This document shows, one piece after another, positions 6,481 to 14,246 of a stretch of DNA of 64,000 nt. How positions within the stretch are numbered: position 1 is the first letter of the stretch; every line of letters starts with the position of its first letter. The notes below the pieces were generated by a model. It did not search any database, was not told where the DNA came from, and saw only the letters and a program-made list of their open reading frames with translations. The position numbers and the translations under genes were made by a program. This DNA comes from a virus: positions 1-64,000 of IMG/VR virus record IMGVR_UViG_3300036893_000033. The stretch is one strand, 5' to 3'.

Positions 6481-8051
6481 TCCCCGGCGAGGACACCCCC
6501 ACCACAGATCCCGACGCCACAGAACCATCCACACACAAACCCACCACGCCGCTCGCCTTCAGGGTCGCCAGTGCGATCCTGGCCGGCGTCGAAGCCTGCT
6601 ACGAGCCGGAACTTGCACGCCTGTTCGCCTGCGCCTACCTGCAGCGCGGGGAATCCGTCCTGGAGGCCGACGAACTTGAGGCAAAATTAAAATCCAGGTT
6701 CGGCAAGGATTTCAACCTTCACCGGTTCCGTAAGGGAGTCAAGGCGATTCAGGAGCAGATAGCGGCGGAAGCGCGACCCGTTTCCGGTTCGGACTGGACC
6801 TCAAAGCTAATCCGCAAACCGCCCTCTTTCACTCAGGCTGCCCCATGCGTCACCAACGCCCTCCTTTATTTCGACAACCACGAAGCGTGGGCGGGAAATC
6901 TGAAATGGAACGAGTTTACGGGTGAGCCGCTTGTGACGGGCGACCTGCCCATCGGGCTTGCCGCCGGAGAGCCTGTCCGCGATCATCACGACACGCTCGT
7001 GCAGTCGTGGTTCGAGCGCGAGACGCAGGACTACAAATGGACAATCGACACCGTGCGGCGGTCAGCCGACTGCTGGGCTAAGGCGAACAGTTTCCATCCC
7101 GTCAAAGACTACCTGAACGGACTTCCAGCCCATGACGGCGTGCCGCGCCTTGAAACATGGCTACAGCGGCTCTGTGGCGCAGGCCCCAGCGAATCCAACG
7201 ACTCCGATGATGCAATCGCACTGAATAACTTCATCTCGGCTATCGGAGTGCGCTGGTGGATATCGATGATAGCCAGAATCTTCGAGCCAGGCTGCAAGGT
7301 TCACCATGTGCTCGTGCTTGAAGGGGCTAAAGGCATCGGGAAAACGACCCTGGCTGAGATCATTTTCGGAGAATGGTACGCCGTCATCGTGGGCGATGTC
7401 ACCAGCAAAGACAACCAGGCGCTTCTGAGCGCGGGCCTCTGGGGTGTTCTGATGGACGAACTGGACGTTCTCGGAAAGTCAGAAATGCGCTCGATTAAGT
7501 CATGGGTAACCCGCGACTTCGAAAAGTTCCGGCCCACCTGGGGCCATCGCCACGAAAAGCGCCCTCGCCAGTGCGTGTTTATCGCAACCGTGAACGGCGA
7601 CGATTGGGCGCTCGAAGAGGACCGACGATGGTGGCCGGTGGCGTGCAAGAAGGCGTTCGATCTGGACGGCCTGCGCGCGGAACGCGACCTGCTGATGGCT
7701 GAGGCGCTGCACCGCTATCGGGACGGCCAGCGCTGGTACCTGCACCCGGATGAGGATAGGGAGTTGATCGTAACCGCCAGGCAGGAGCAGTCCACGCGCG
7801 TAACTGAGAACGTTAACGCGGTAAGCTTTCTGTCGGCGGCCCACGCCTGCGCGGGGCTTTCGCATGAGTTCCCCGGAACATGCTCCGTGGAAGAAATTAT
7901 GAATAACCTCAAGGTGCCGCTTGGCAGGGAACGCTTCAGTCTTGCCCCGCAATGCGGAAAGGCGCTCACGCAGTCCGGCTGGAAGCGCGAGCGCCCACGC
8001 GGAGACGACGGCGTGCAGAGGGTCAGATACCGGAAACCGGATAAAGCCTAG
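6477..8051 (+). CDS. Virulence-associated E (VapE)-type helicase/primase
   Basis: 524 residues from GTG 6477. Walker A GAKGIGKT is at 283-290 and Walker B VLMDELD at 324-330; the segment KSWVTRDFEKFRPTWGH and FIATVNGDDWALEEDRRWW is diagnostic of VapE proteins, SF3-like ATPases of phage and satellite replication modules. With the CHC2 protein it likely forms the phage's primase-helicase. It is the last rightward gene before the convergent operon ending at 8077. Confidence 0.9.
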   Translation: MIPGEDTPTTDPDATEPSTHKPTTPLAFRVASAILAGVEACYEPELARLFACAYLQRGESVLEADELEAKLKSRFGKDFNLHRFRKGVKAIQEQIAAEARPVSGSDWTSKLIRKPPSFTQAAPCVTNALLYFDNHEAWAGNLKWNEFTGEPLVTGDLPIGLAAGEPVRDHHDTLVQSWFERETQDYKWTIDTVRRSADCWAKANSFHPVKDYLNGLPAHDGVPRLETWLQRLCGAGPSESNDSDDAIALNNFISAIGVRWWISMIARIFEPGCKVHHVLVLEGAKGIGKTTLAEIIFGEWYAVIVGDVTSKDNQALLSAGLWGVLMDELDVLGKSEMRSIKSWVTRDFEKFRPTWGHRHEKRPRQCVFIATVNGDDWALEEDRRWWPVACKKAFDLDGLRAERDLLMAEALHRYRDGQRWYLHPDEDRELIVTARQEQSTRVTENVNAVSFLSAAHACAGLSHEFPGTCSVEEIMNNLKVPLGRERFSLAPQCGKALTQSGWKRERPRGDDGVQRVRYRKPDKA

Positions 8052-8076
8052 CGGAGCGTGGCCTGGGTGGCCGCAG

Positions 8077-8529
8077 TCAGCGTCGGCCCGCAGCCAAGCG
8101 CTCCCATTCCCAGCGATCCTTACGGCATTCGCTGAGCGCTTTCTCTGCCGCGTCTTTCTCGATTCGGAGCGTCTGGATCTCTGCCGCCATCAGGTCAATG
8201 GCCGAAGGCGGGTCGGTCCATGCGTAGTTCGGGAATAACGATGCGTACCGGGCGAGCAGCACCGTGGATATATCGGTGAGCAGACCACGTAGTTCCCGCA
8301 CTTCGGCCATGTATTGAGGTGATACGGGGGCATCCGAAAATTGCGATATTGTCTTATCAAACCCTTCCCCGCAGCATTTCTGGCAAGGTTGCACGCCATG
8401 GAATATCTGGCCGAGATACGTTCCCTTGCCGCCGCAAGCGGGACATATCAGAACGGACGATTGAGTTTCCGGGCGATGCAATCTGCCGTGCCTGTCCTGC
8501 GCCCCTTCGGGCGTATTAAGCTCCCTCAT
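8077..8529 (-). CDS. DnaJ-type zinc-knuckle protein
   Basis: 150 residues from ATG 8529 with GGGAGATCC upstream. CPACGGKGTY followed by CQKCCGEGF is the CxxCxGxG pair of DnaJ central domains, here without a J-domain. The C-terminal part (MAAEIQTLRIEKDAAEKALSE) is a predicted coiled coil. Last gene of the long leftward operon; it may bind zinc and a partner protein. Confidence 0.65.
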   Translation of the reverse strand: MRELNTPEGAQDRHGRLHRPETQSSVLICPACGGKGTYLGQIFHGVQPCQKCCGEGFDKTISQFSDAPVSPQYMAEVRELRGLLTDISTVLLARYASLFPNYAWTDPPSAIDLMAAEIQTLRIEKDAAEKALSECRKDRWEWERLAAGRR

Positions 8530-8734
8530 AAGGATCTCCCAATGTCCTGCTTTCTTTAGCCTGGCGCGGCGGGCGGAAGAGGCTCTGCTTGCGGCGGTCG
8601 GCCAGGGAGCGTTCCAGTTCGGCAATCAGGTCCCGGCTGTGCTGACGGGCGAATATCATGCGTTGCAGTGAGGCGTAAGCAATATCAGCGTCAGGCAGGG
8701 ATATCAGGCCTAAGTCTTTGGGTACATTACTCAT
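8516..8734 (-). CDS. Hypothetical protein (72 aa)
   Basis: It starts MSNVPKDLGLISLPDAD and has a charged helical middle (HSRDLIAELERSLADRRKQS). Its ATG overlaps the stop of the 20-aa frame upstream and its end overlaps the next start. Not recognised. Confidence 0.6.
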   Translation of the reverse strand: MSNVPKDLGLISLPDADIAYASLQRMIFARQHSRDLIAELERSLADRRKQSLFRPPRQAKESRTLGDPYEGA

Positions 8735-8793
8735 GAGTGTCCTCGGTTGTTCTCAATTTCTTCGATGCGGGCTATCGGCAGATGGTGGTTCAC
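8731..8793 (-). CDS. Possible 20-aa coupling peptide
   Basis: The GTG start overlaps the upstream stop (GTGA) and its stop overlaps the downstream ATG (ATGA). It encodes MNHHLPIARIEEIENNRGHS. It may exist mainly to keep ribosomes moving between genes. Confidence 0.4.
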   Translation of the reverse strand: MNHHLPIARIEEIENNRGHS

Positions 8794-9005
8794 GCCCGCC
8801 ACCCCGCGAACCGGCAACTCCGCCCGTGCGGCTCGCCGAGATCGATGGACGCTCCGCAATCGGAGCAGACGGGCCTATCAGCGCCTGTGTAAATTCCGCG
8901 TCCTCGTTCGGGTGGCGGATCGGCCGCCGAGCGGTCGTGAAGCCAGAAGCCGACGGCGAGCGCGACGGCGGCGACAGCGCAGGCGATGAAAAATGATTCA
9001 AGCAT
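8790..9005 (-). CDS. Single-pass membrane protein with CxxC
   Basis: 71 residues from ATG 9005 with GGGGGG upstream. MLESFFIACAVAAVALAVGF is an N-terminal transmembrane helix; the cytoplasmic part has CSDCGASIDLGEPHGRSC, a probable metal site. Function unknown. Confidence 0.6.
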   Translation of the reverse strand: MLESFFIACAVAAVALAVGFWLHDRSAADPPPERGRGIYTGADRPVCSDCGASIDLGEPHGRSCRFAGWRA

Positions 9006-9426
9006 TAAAATCCCCCCTAGGTCTTTCCTGGCGCGGCAAAACGCCCAGAATGTAGCGCGGTCTCTCGACACGCAATCCTTTTGATTTCCTGTAAACTCGT
9101 ATCGCGGTGCCTTGTGATACGCCCATCATTTCCGCTATCTGCCGCCACGTGTAACGCTGCGGGTCTTCACGCAGGGCTATCACGCGGGCAGCGTCCGTGG
9201 TGGCCGGCCTACCCGGTCTCGGGGTGGTCGCTCGCGGGGTGGTTTTCCGCGTCTTCTGCGGCGGCTCGATGACGCGAACCGTTACTTTCGCGTTAGGATC
9301 TTCGGTAAAGATCCGGGCGAGATCCGCAGCAAGCATCAAAGCGGCTCCAGGCGGCTGAGTCCTGGTTTCCGGTTCGGGGGGCGGTAAGTCGGGTAACGCA
9401 GACATAGCCCCTTCAGAATCCATCAT
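8998..9426 (-). CDS. Helix-turn-helix protein
   Basis: 142 residues from the MM start at 9426, overlapping the upstream stop. The C-terminal YTWRQIAEMMGVSQGTAIRV is a helix-turn-helix, preceded by a basic Pro/Thr/Arg linker (TRKTTPRATTPRPGRPATT). Possibly a DNA-binding regulator. Confidence 0.65.
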   Translation of the reverse strand: MMDSEGAMSALPDLPPPEPETRTQPPGAALMLAADLARIFTEDPNAKVTVRVIEPPQKTRKTTPRATTPRPGRPATTDAARVIALREDPQRYTWRQIAEMMGVSQGTAIRVYRKSKGLRVERPRYILGVLPRQERPRGDFNA

Positions 9427-9848
9427 TCGAACCCCCGACAACCACAATAATACGAATCAAACTCATAAGCCCCGTGCGCAACGAATCCCCGGCACCGCCC
9501 CTGCTCTACTACGGTACGTCGGTTGCCTGGTACGTTCCGCGCCATGCTGTCGGGGTCGTGCGCCGCCCATGCGTAACCGCACAGTCCGCAGCTATCGACA
9601 GCCCGCCGCGACCCTTCTCCCATGTACTCGAAGAACGCCAGCCTCATGCTGGATGGCTGCGTGTGGCCACAGGAGCACCGCGCTACGCGCCCGGACAGGT
9701 CCGGAGTGGCCATGGGCACCGGGTCGGCACCGATGCCCACGCAGATCGCGCATGATGGATTGCCGTGACCGTCTGTGGAGTTGGCCGCGTGGCCGCAGGA
9801 GAGCATGGTGTCAGAGAGCATGGTGTCAGAGAGCATGGTGTCAGACAT
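9423..9848 (-). CDS. Cysteine-rich protein with N-terminal SDTML repeats
   Basis: 141 residues. It opens with three tandem copies of SDTML from a 15-bp repeat (about 9800-9847), each unit offering an in-frame ATG, so the exact start is uncertain. About ten Cys in CxxC-like pairs (CAIC, CSCGH, CGLCGYAW, CGC) suggest zinc binding. Function unknown. Confidence 0.6.
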   Translation of the reverse strand: MSDTMLSDTMLSDTMLSCGHAANSTDGHGNPSCAICVGIGADPVPMATPDLSGRVARCSCGHTQPSSMRLAFFEYMGEGSRRAVDSCGLCGYAWAAHDPDSMARNVPGNRRTVVEQGRCRGFVAHGAYEFDSYYCGCRGFE

Positions 9849-9981
9849 GGGATACCCCGTATATTAATCCAACCAGGCACAGCGCCAGCAACCCATACCA
9901 CAACAGCAGGCATCGGGCGTGCCGCTCCTCGTCCGTAGCATTGCGCCAGAATTCTTTGATGTCTTTGCCGAGCGCCTTCAT
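9841..9981 (-). CDS. Small single-pass membrane protein
   Basis: 46 residues from ATG 9981 with GGAGG five bases upstream. The sequence starts MKALGKDIKEFWRNATDEER, followed by one transmembrane helix (LLLWYGLLALCLVGLIYGV). It was originally the overlapping downstream neighbour of the gene now at 12047-12232; the IS insertion separated them by about 2.1 kb. Confidence 0.65.
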   Translation of the reverse strand: MKALGKDIKEFWRNATDEERHARCLLLWYGLLALCLVGLIYGVSHV

Positions 9982-10010
9982 GGTGTCCTCCAAAGGGGAA
10001 TTATATACAT
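9978..10010 (-). other. Ten-codon exit frame starting inside the terminal repeat
   Basis: ATG 10010 lies within the left terminal repeat and encodes MYIIPLWRTP. The last four residues are the original C-terminus of the interrupted gene, and its TGA overlaps the ATG at 9981. This would restore the original stop-start coupling at the far side of the element. Confidence 0.55.
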
Positions 10011-10019
10011 GAGTACAGA
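9996..10019 (+). repeat. Terminal inverted repeat of the IS1595 element (left in window)
   Basis: It begins GGGAATTATATACATGAG and is identical to the minus-strand reading of 12096-12119. It shares its first 13 bases with the left end of the methyltransferase element at 732. Confidence 0.9.
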
Positions 10020-10024
10020 ATGCC

Positions 10025-10150
10025 TCACTTCTTGGACGCACGCTTCGCCCTCTTTTTCTCGCGGCGCTTCGAAGCCTTCGCTTTCTCCTTTGGCTTGTAG
10101 TTCAGGACTACGTCGGAGATCAGGTCTAACTCGGGTGGCGTCTTACTCAT
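10025..10150 (-). CDS. Small basic passenger protein (41 aa)
   Basis: It starts MSKTPPELDLISDVVLNYKP; its tail is almost wholly Lys/Arg (KEKAKASKRREKKRAKRASKK without breaks). Its ATG lies inside the end of the preceding gene. It may bind nucleic acid or be a partner of the PAPS-reductase-like protein; not established. Confidence 0.6.
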   Translation of the reverse strand: MSKTPPELDLISDVVLNYKPKEKAKASKRREKKRAKRASKK

Positions 10151-10310
10151 GTTTAGTTGCCTTTCGTGCTGCCCACTTCATCGCGTCATCTGCGTTTTTC
10201 TTCAGGAATCGCGCCAACTCCCTGAGTCCGAGTTGGCTGTACGTGGATGCCAACACCCGCATCCTTCCGGCTTCGTCAAGCGCGAACTCTCGTTGCTGTT
10301 CATCATTCAT
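10143..10310 (-). CDS. Small passenger protein (55 aa)
   Basis: It starts MNDEQQREFALDEAGRM; mostly helical and charged. It overlaps the stop of the PAPS-reductase-like gene and the start of the 41-aa gene, so the three passengers form one coupled operon behind the transposase. Confidence 0.6.
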   Translation of the reverse strand: MNDEQQREFALDEAGRMRVLASTYSQLGLRELARFLKKNADDAMKWAARKATKHE

Positions 10311-11109
10311 CGTCGCCCCCGTCGTTACACATACAGGGAATTTGATCCGGCTCGGGGAGTTCTTCAGCTTGCGCCGGGGTAATGTTTACGAACTGACTCC
10401 AGGCGAATTTCCGGCCAAGCCCTTTGACTGCTGGCGTTCCATCTTGCAGGAGCCTATCGGGCTGACTGTGATACGCAACCGCGTTGCGCTCCATTGCCAA
10501 TGCGTCCTCGAAAAGATCGGGGTGAGTGTCCCGAAGCCAGATTATTTCGTGGGGTTTAGACGACGGGCAGAAGTAACAGGCAGACTTCATGGGAATCGGC
10601 AGGCCTGCCCGCTCCAGCGCGTCAAGACACTCTTGTTGACCCCATCCCCATTCCTTCAGCAAGTATCTGTAGCGATAGCGTCCCTTTTCAAAAATCCCGC
10701 TCCCGCGCTTCTCTCCCGCGTGGTAGCCAATGATTTTGGTGATGATCTGATCCCGCCCGTAGGTCTGCGTCTCGTACCGCTCCATGATCTGATGCTTGAA
10801 TTTTACGGAGCATCCCGGAAATCCGTAGGACTTAGACGGCAATGTACCGTTTCGGAAACAACTCTCGCGGAGACTGTCCCGCCAATGCCCAACAGTGATA
10901 ATTCCACGGTCGAGATTGCGGACTACCCACGGTCGCATGTACCGATCAACGTAGTCATAGGTTTCCGGCTTCTCTCCGCGCTTTTCTGGATCACTGCCAG
11001 CCGTGTCCGCGAAGATGATGTAGTCAGGCGGTTCGATGCCCTTCTCTTTCATGCCAACCAGCATCGCGCTACCGTTGATCCCGGCCCCGTAGGACATTCC
11101 GGTAATCAT
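10303..11109 (-). CDS. PAPS-reductase-like ATP-pyrophosphatase protein
   Basis: 268 residues. SYGAGINGSAMLVG is the modified P-loop of the PP-loop/PAPS reductase superfamily, followed by IIFADTAGSDPEKRGEKPET; CYFCPSSK near residue 180 is a typical cysteine pair. Phage relatives of this family include sulfur-transfer enzymes such as DndC-type proteins, but the substrate cannot be read from the sequence. ATG overlaps the transposase stop. As transposon cargo it is unusual. Confidence 0.8.
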   Translation of the reverse strand: MITGMSYGAGINGSAMLVGMKEKGIEPPDYIIFADTAGSDPEKRGEKPETYDYVDRYMRPWVVRNLDRGIITVGHWRDSLRESCFRNGTLPSKSYGFPGCSVKFKHQIMERYETQTYGRDQIITKIIGYHAGEKRGSGIFEKGRYRYRYLLKEWGWGQQECLDALERAGLPIPMKSACYFCPSSKPHEIIWLRDTHPDLFEDALAMERNAVAYHSQPDRLLQDGTPAVKGLGRKFAWSQFVNITPAQAEELPEPDQIPCMCNDGGDDE

Positions 11110-12050
11110 GCCGACACCTTCGCAATCAACCGCTCATACGTGAGGCGTTTCCCGACAATGGCGTCAATGAACGATTCCAGCCGCCGCATGGTGTGGCGCT
11201 TCACGTCGCCTTCGTTCAGGCGGAACGTGAACTCATCGACGTATCGGTGCAGATGCTTCGGAGACACCTGATGGTAAACGCCATGAATGCCGCGCTTCAG
11301 AACCGCCCAGACCGATTCAATGCCATTCGTGTGGGCTACGCCGTTGACCCACTGGCCAGCGGAATGGTTGCAGGTTTCGTGCCGGAAGAACAGGCCGTTC
11401 AGGTCAGTGTACGCGCCGAATTCGTCCGTGTAAATCTGGCTGCCAGCTTCCACCGCGCCGTGAATCTCGTTCTGGACCGTGCCCGCGTCCGTGGAGTCCA
11501 CCACCATAGCGACCGTGCGGCCACCAGCGCCACGCTCCCGCATCCCGAGGACGGCAGTCTTGCCGACGCTCCCGCGTCCAGCCTTGAGCTTTTTGTGCTC
11601 GTGTTTGTTCTTTTCCTTGCCACCGACAAACGTCTCATCAATCTCGATGATGCCCCGGAGTTTGTCGATGTTGTCGGGCGACGAACAGGCTTCCCGCAAC
11701 CGGCCCAAAATAAACCAAGCGGTTTTCTGGGTCACGCCGATTTCCTTCGCCAACTGCATCGAACTGATACCCTTGCGGGCCGTGACAACCAGGTACATCG
11801 AATAGACCCACTTGTGAAGCGGAACCTTCGACCGTTCAAACACCGTGCCAGTCCGAACCGTGAAATCGAAGTTACAGGCGTTGCAGTGATAGAACCCCAA
11901 CCGCTTGCGGACGGTGACCTGTTCACCAGACCGGCAGTCGGGGCAAACCGTGCCAGTGGGCCAGAGCCGCGATTCGAGATAGACCCGCGCCGATTCGTTG
12001 TCGGGGAACATCTCGAAGAGTTTGAAAGTGCTGATGGTCGAACGGCTCAT
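11106..12050 (-). CDS. IS1595-family transposase
   Basis: 314 residues. An N-terminal zinc ribbon (CPDCRSGEQ and YHCNACNFDF) precedes an ISXO2-like DDE domain: IEIDETFVGGKEKNK, YTDEFGAYTDL and HTNGIESVWAVLKRGIHG. Family length is about 300 residues, so it looks intact. The start overlaps the stop of the phage reading frame that enters through the terminal repeat (ATGA). Confidence 0.95.
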   Translation of the reverse strand: MSRSTISTFKLFEMFPDNESARVYLESRLWPTGTVCPDCRSGEQVTVRKRLGFYHCNACNFDFTVRTGTVFERSKVPLHKWVYSMYLVVTARKGISSMQLAKEIGVTQKTAWFILGRLREACSSPDNIDKLRGIIEIDETFVGGKEKNKHEHKKLKAGRGSVGKTAVLGMRERGAGGRTVAMVVDSTDAGTVQNEIHGAVEAGSQIYTDEFGAYTDLNGLFFRHETCNHSAGQWVNGVAHTNGIESVWAVLKRGIHGVYHQVSPKHLHRYVDEFTFRLNEGDVKRHTMRRLESFIDAIVGKRLTYERLIAKVSA

Positions 12051-12232
12051 GACTTAATTGTAGATGAGTACAGAGGCGAACGCAAGCGAAAATCGTCTGT
12101 ACTCATGTATATAATTCCCCTCCAAAGCTTCCGCAACTGATACCACAGCATCGCGCAGCCTGACCCGAAGAAGAATCCGCCAAGCCACAAGCACAGTTCC
12201 ATTACGCCCCGCTCCGCTGGGGTGAGGGTCAT
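12047..12232 (-). CDS. Small membrane protein with an IS-derived C-terminus
   Basis: 61 residues starting MTLTPAERGVMELCLWLGG with one transmembrane helix. After LRKLWR the frame crosses the terminal repeat as GIIYMSTDDF and ends TIKS. The uninterrupted gene would have ended LRKLWRTP and overlapped ATG 9981. About 20 residues are thus foreign. The hydrophobic part is unaffected, so function may survive. Confidence 0.7.
   Translation of the reverse strand: MTLTPAERGVMELCLWLGGFFFGSGCAMLWYQLRKLWRGIIYMSTDDFRLRSPLYSSTIKS
12096..12119 (-). repeat. Terminal inverted repeat of the IS1595 element (right in window)
   Basis: A perfect match to 9996-10019 in inverted orientation. It contains an in-frame ATG (MSTDDF) that could re-initiate a leader frame ending on the transposase ATG. 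Confidence 0.9.
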
Positions 12233-12681
12233 GACTTAACCCCTGACGGCTTCACGTTCGGATCAACGCCCTCAGGCTCCTCCGCTGCTTCCGGGTATCT
12301 TCGTGGTGTGCCTGCTTCCGCAATCCGCTTATCAATCGCAGCCAGCCTCCGCGCGGACTGCTCCCCCGCCTCGTGGCGCAACGCCTGAAGCGCCAGCAGT
12401 TCCGTCGAGTACAGGTGTAGCGGGCGCTGCGATGTGGTTTTATCCCAACCATGAAGTGAATGATGAACGGAACTGGAGCACGCCTTGCCGACTTCATCCG
12501 CGTAGGAATTAAACATCCATCCCTTAGTCAGAATCATTCCAGTCCACCCCGGCCGCGGCGGCGGAAGGTCGGGCTTCACCACTGCCGTTCTCCGCATGGC
12601 ACGCTCCAGCATTACTTCCCGTGCCAACTGCTCTATGGTGGCCTCCAGCGAGGCTAACTGTGCTTTCTCCGTCTTCGTCAT
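12229..12681 (-). CDS. Hypothetical protein (150 aa)
   Basis: It starts MTKTEKAQLASLEATIEQLA, with an N-terminal coiled-coil-like helix, a middle WTGMILTKGWMFNSYADEVGK and a helical C-terminal half. ATGA overlap with the following gene. Family not recognised. Confidence 0.6.
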   Translation of the reverse strand: MTKTEKAQLASLEATIEQLAREVMLERAMRRTAVVKPDLPPPRPGWTGMILTKGWMFNSYADEVGKACSSSVHHSLHGWDKTTSQRPLHLYSTELLALQALRHEAGEQSARRLAAIDKRIAEAGTPRRYPEAAEEPEGVDPNVKPSGVKS

Positions 12682-12699
12682 GGATTATCCTTTTCTGTC

Positions 12700-13392
12700 C
12701 TATTGCTCCAGGCGTTTAGTCCATCTGTACCGCCATCGGTCGTAGCGGATCAGTTCTTCGCCGTCGATGGATGCGCCCAATCGCATAGCGTCTTCGATCA
12801 GTCGCCGGATTGCGGTCGTGTGTTGTTTCTGCCTAGCGAACTTTGTGGGATAGATGCCAGAGGCCCGAACCTCATCAACCCTGGCGCAAACGTCCTCCGG
12901 GGAGAATCCGAAGTACGCACAGCTGGCATATTCGTAATAGTCACCTTTGCGCCACTGGTGAATACCCCGAAGCGTCACTGAGTAGCTTGCTTCATGGAAC
13001 ATGGCGTGGTGCATCGGATCTCCGACAATCGCGCAGATATCCGGCCCTTCGCATCCCAACCCTCCGAATGAGGCATTTTTCTCACGCGGTATCCTGCCGT
13101 CTGGCGTCTGCCAGAGCACTTCGTATGAGGCGATAGCTTCGATCCGGCCAGCGCCAGCCTTTGCGCCGTAGCTATTGAAGCCGGAAATGTGCATCGCCAG
13201 TTCTCCGACACGGAACGTCCCCGCGTATCCCATAGCGTCGATAACGCGCGGGTCTCCGTCCGGTATCTCAATTGTCCGGATCGAGCAGGGATACCCAAAT
13301 AACATTTGGTTGCCGTATGTCCCGTAGACCCGATCTTTTCCCACCAGCCCCGCTGGTTGCGGATGAACCGCTATATAGCCTCCCGTAAACAT
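12700..13392 (-). CDS. Hypothetical protein (230 aa)
   Basis: Start taken as ATG 13392, shortly after the upstream stop (13398). It begins MFTGGYIAVHPQPAGLVG; it has scattered Cys/His (GLGCEGPDICAIVGD, HHAMFHE) and a basic C-terminus. Not assigned to a family. Confidence 0.6.
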   Translation of the reverse strand: MFTGGYIAVHPQPAGLVGKDRVYGTYGNQMLFGYPCSIRTIEIPDGDPRVIDAMGYAGTFRVGELAMHISGFNSYGAKAGAGRIEAIASYEVLWQTPDGRIPREKNASFGGLGCEGPDICAIVGDPMHHAMFHEASYSVTLRGIHQWRKGDYYEYASCAYFGFSPEDVCARVDEVRASGIYPTKFARQKQHTTAIRRLIEDAMRLGASIDGEELIRYDRWRYRWTKRLEQ

Positions 13393-13397
13393 CAGGT

Positions 13398-13616
13398 TCA
13401 CTCCATCCCTTCCGGCATGATATCGCCGTTCGTTACCAGTACGTCGGTACGGGAAACATCGTCCTCTTCGATCTCCCGCGTTGCCGTGTTCAGCATGTGA
13501 AGCCGAGCGTTTTGCAGTTTGCGCCACGCCCACGGATATCGCACCCGGCGACCCGCAAAGCGAAATAACTCATTGGCTGCGTGAGCTTCCGGCGTCATCA
13601 GCAGATACTTACGCAT
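13398..13616 (-). CDS. Hypothetical protein (72 aa)
   Basis: It starts MRKYLLMTPEAHAANELFRF; an Arg/Trp-rich middle (VRYPWAWRKLQNARLH) and an acidic tail. It overlaps the end of the preceding gene by eight bases. Confidence 0.6.
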   Translation of the reverse strand: MRKYLLMTPEAHAANELFRFAGRRVRYPWAWRKLQNARLHMLNTATREIEEDDVSRTDVLVTNGDIMPEGME

Positions 13617-14037
13617 GACTCACCTCGGGGGTGGTTACCGCCGCAACCCCCCGCCGCTTATTTTTGGCCGTGGATCGCGGTAACTTAGCTATCTCAACCA
13701 CGGCCCCTTCAGCGATCAGGGAATCGCACAGATTATTAAGCATCACCGTACTGCCGAGAATCCGAAGACATACCGAGTGCATCTCCGTTTCCTCATGCCG
13801 GTAGTCGGAGCTGAAGCGGTCTCCGCTTTCCGCCATATCCACGGCCACGACCCGGCGAATATCGGCCAGTGTCACCTTGGCGTATGCCACCTCGAAGCCA
13901 GCGCAGGAATAGTCCAGCTGGCATTCGTGCGCGTTCTCAACCAGACCGCTGACCGCCGCCGCTATCCGGTCCAGCGTCTCTATCGGCGTCGGGTCGTTGC
14001 GGTGCGTGCGCTTCGCGCCGGTGCGGTCCTTACGCAT
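13609..14037 (-). CDS. Hypothetical protein (142 aa)
   Basis: ATG 14037 (MRKDRTGAKRTHRND) overlaps the 32-aa frame upstream. Helical middle with DRIAAAVSGLVENAHECQ and CLRILGSTVMLNNLCDSLIA; basic end (STAKNKRRG). Not recognised. Confidence 0.6.
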   Translation of the reverse strand: MRKDRTGAKRTHRNDPTPIETLDRIAAAVSGLVENAHECQLDYSCAGFEVAYAKVTLADIRRVVAVDMAESGDRFSSDYRHEETEMHSVCLRILGSTVMLNNLCDSLIAEGAVVEIAKLPRSTAKNKRRGVAAVTTPEVSHA

Positions 14038-14128
14038 GGGTAGCCTCCGAAATATCCGCGTCCACCCGAGACCATACCCCATCACCGGCCAGCCCCCGCA
14101 TGGCTTCGATTCTCTGCGCTTTATCCAT
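14030..14128 (-). CDS. Small protein (32 aa)
   Basis: It encodes MDKAQRIEAMRGLAGDGVWS and a short acidic tail, with GGAGGG about 14 nt upstream; TAA overlaps the next start. Confidence 0.45.
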   Translation of the reverse strand: MDKAQRIEAMRGLAGDGVWSRVDADISEATHA

Positions 14129-14147
14129 TTTTTCCTGCCCTCCCAGG

Positions 14148-14243
14148 CTAATTACTCAGCAACCACACCGCCAGCAGACCCAGCCCGCAGGCCAGCACCA
14201 GCAACCCGGCTCCGGCTACCGCGTCCCACGCCGACGACCTCAC
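14148..14243 (-). CDS. Small membrane peptide (31 aa)
   Basis: GTG 14243, three bases after the DUF3037 stop. Nearly all of it is one hydrophobic helix (AVAGAGLLVLACGLGLLAVW). Confidence 0.45.
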   Translation of the reverse strand: MRSSAWDAVAGAGLLVLACGLGLLAVWLLSN

Positions 14244-14246
14244 GGA

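Larger units (their letters stand above)
9996..12119 (-). mobile_element. IS1595-family element with passenger operon
   Basis: A 2,124-bp element with perfect 24-nt inverted repeats (9996-10019 and 12096-12119) is flanked by the 8-bp duplication CTCCAAAG (9988-9995, 12120-12127). It holds an IS1595-type transposase and three passenger genes on the same strand: a PAPS-reductase-like protein and two small proteins. IS1595 members with passenger genes are known. The insertion point is three codons before the end of a small membrane-protein gene. The run of G/C at each border leaves a one-base ambiguity in the exact ends. Confidence 0.85.

Noticed and set aside
9919-11271. 450-residue plus-strand frame
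   Set aside because: Antisense to the PAPS-reductase-like gene and its passengers, which have clear motifs.
11193-12140. 315-residue plus-strand frame
   Set aside because: Antisense to the IS1595 transposase.
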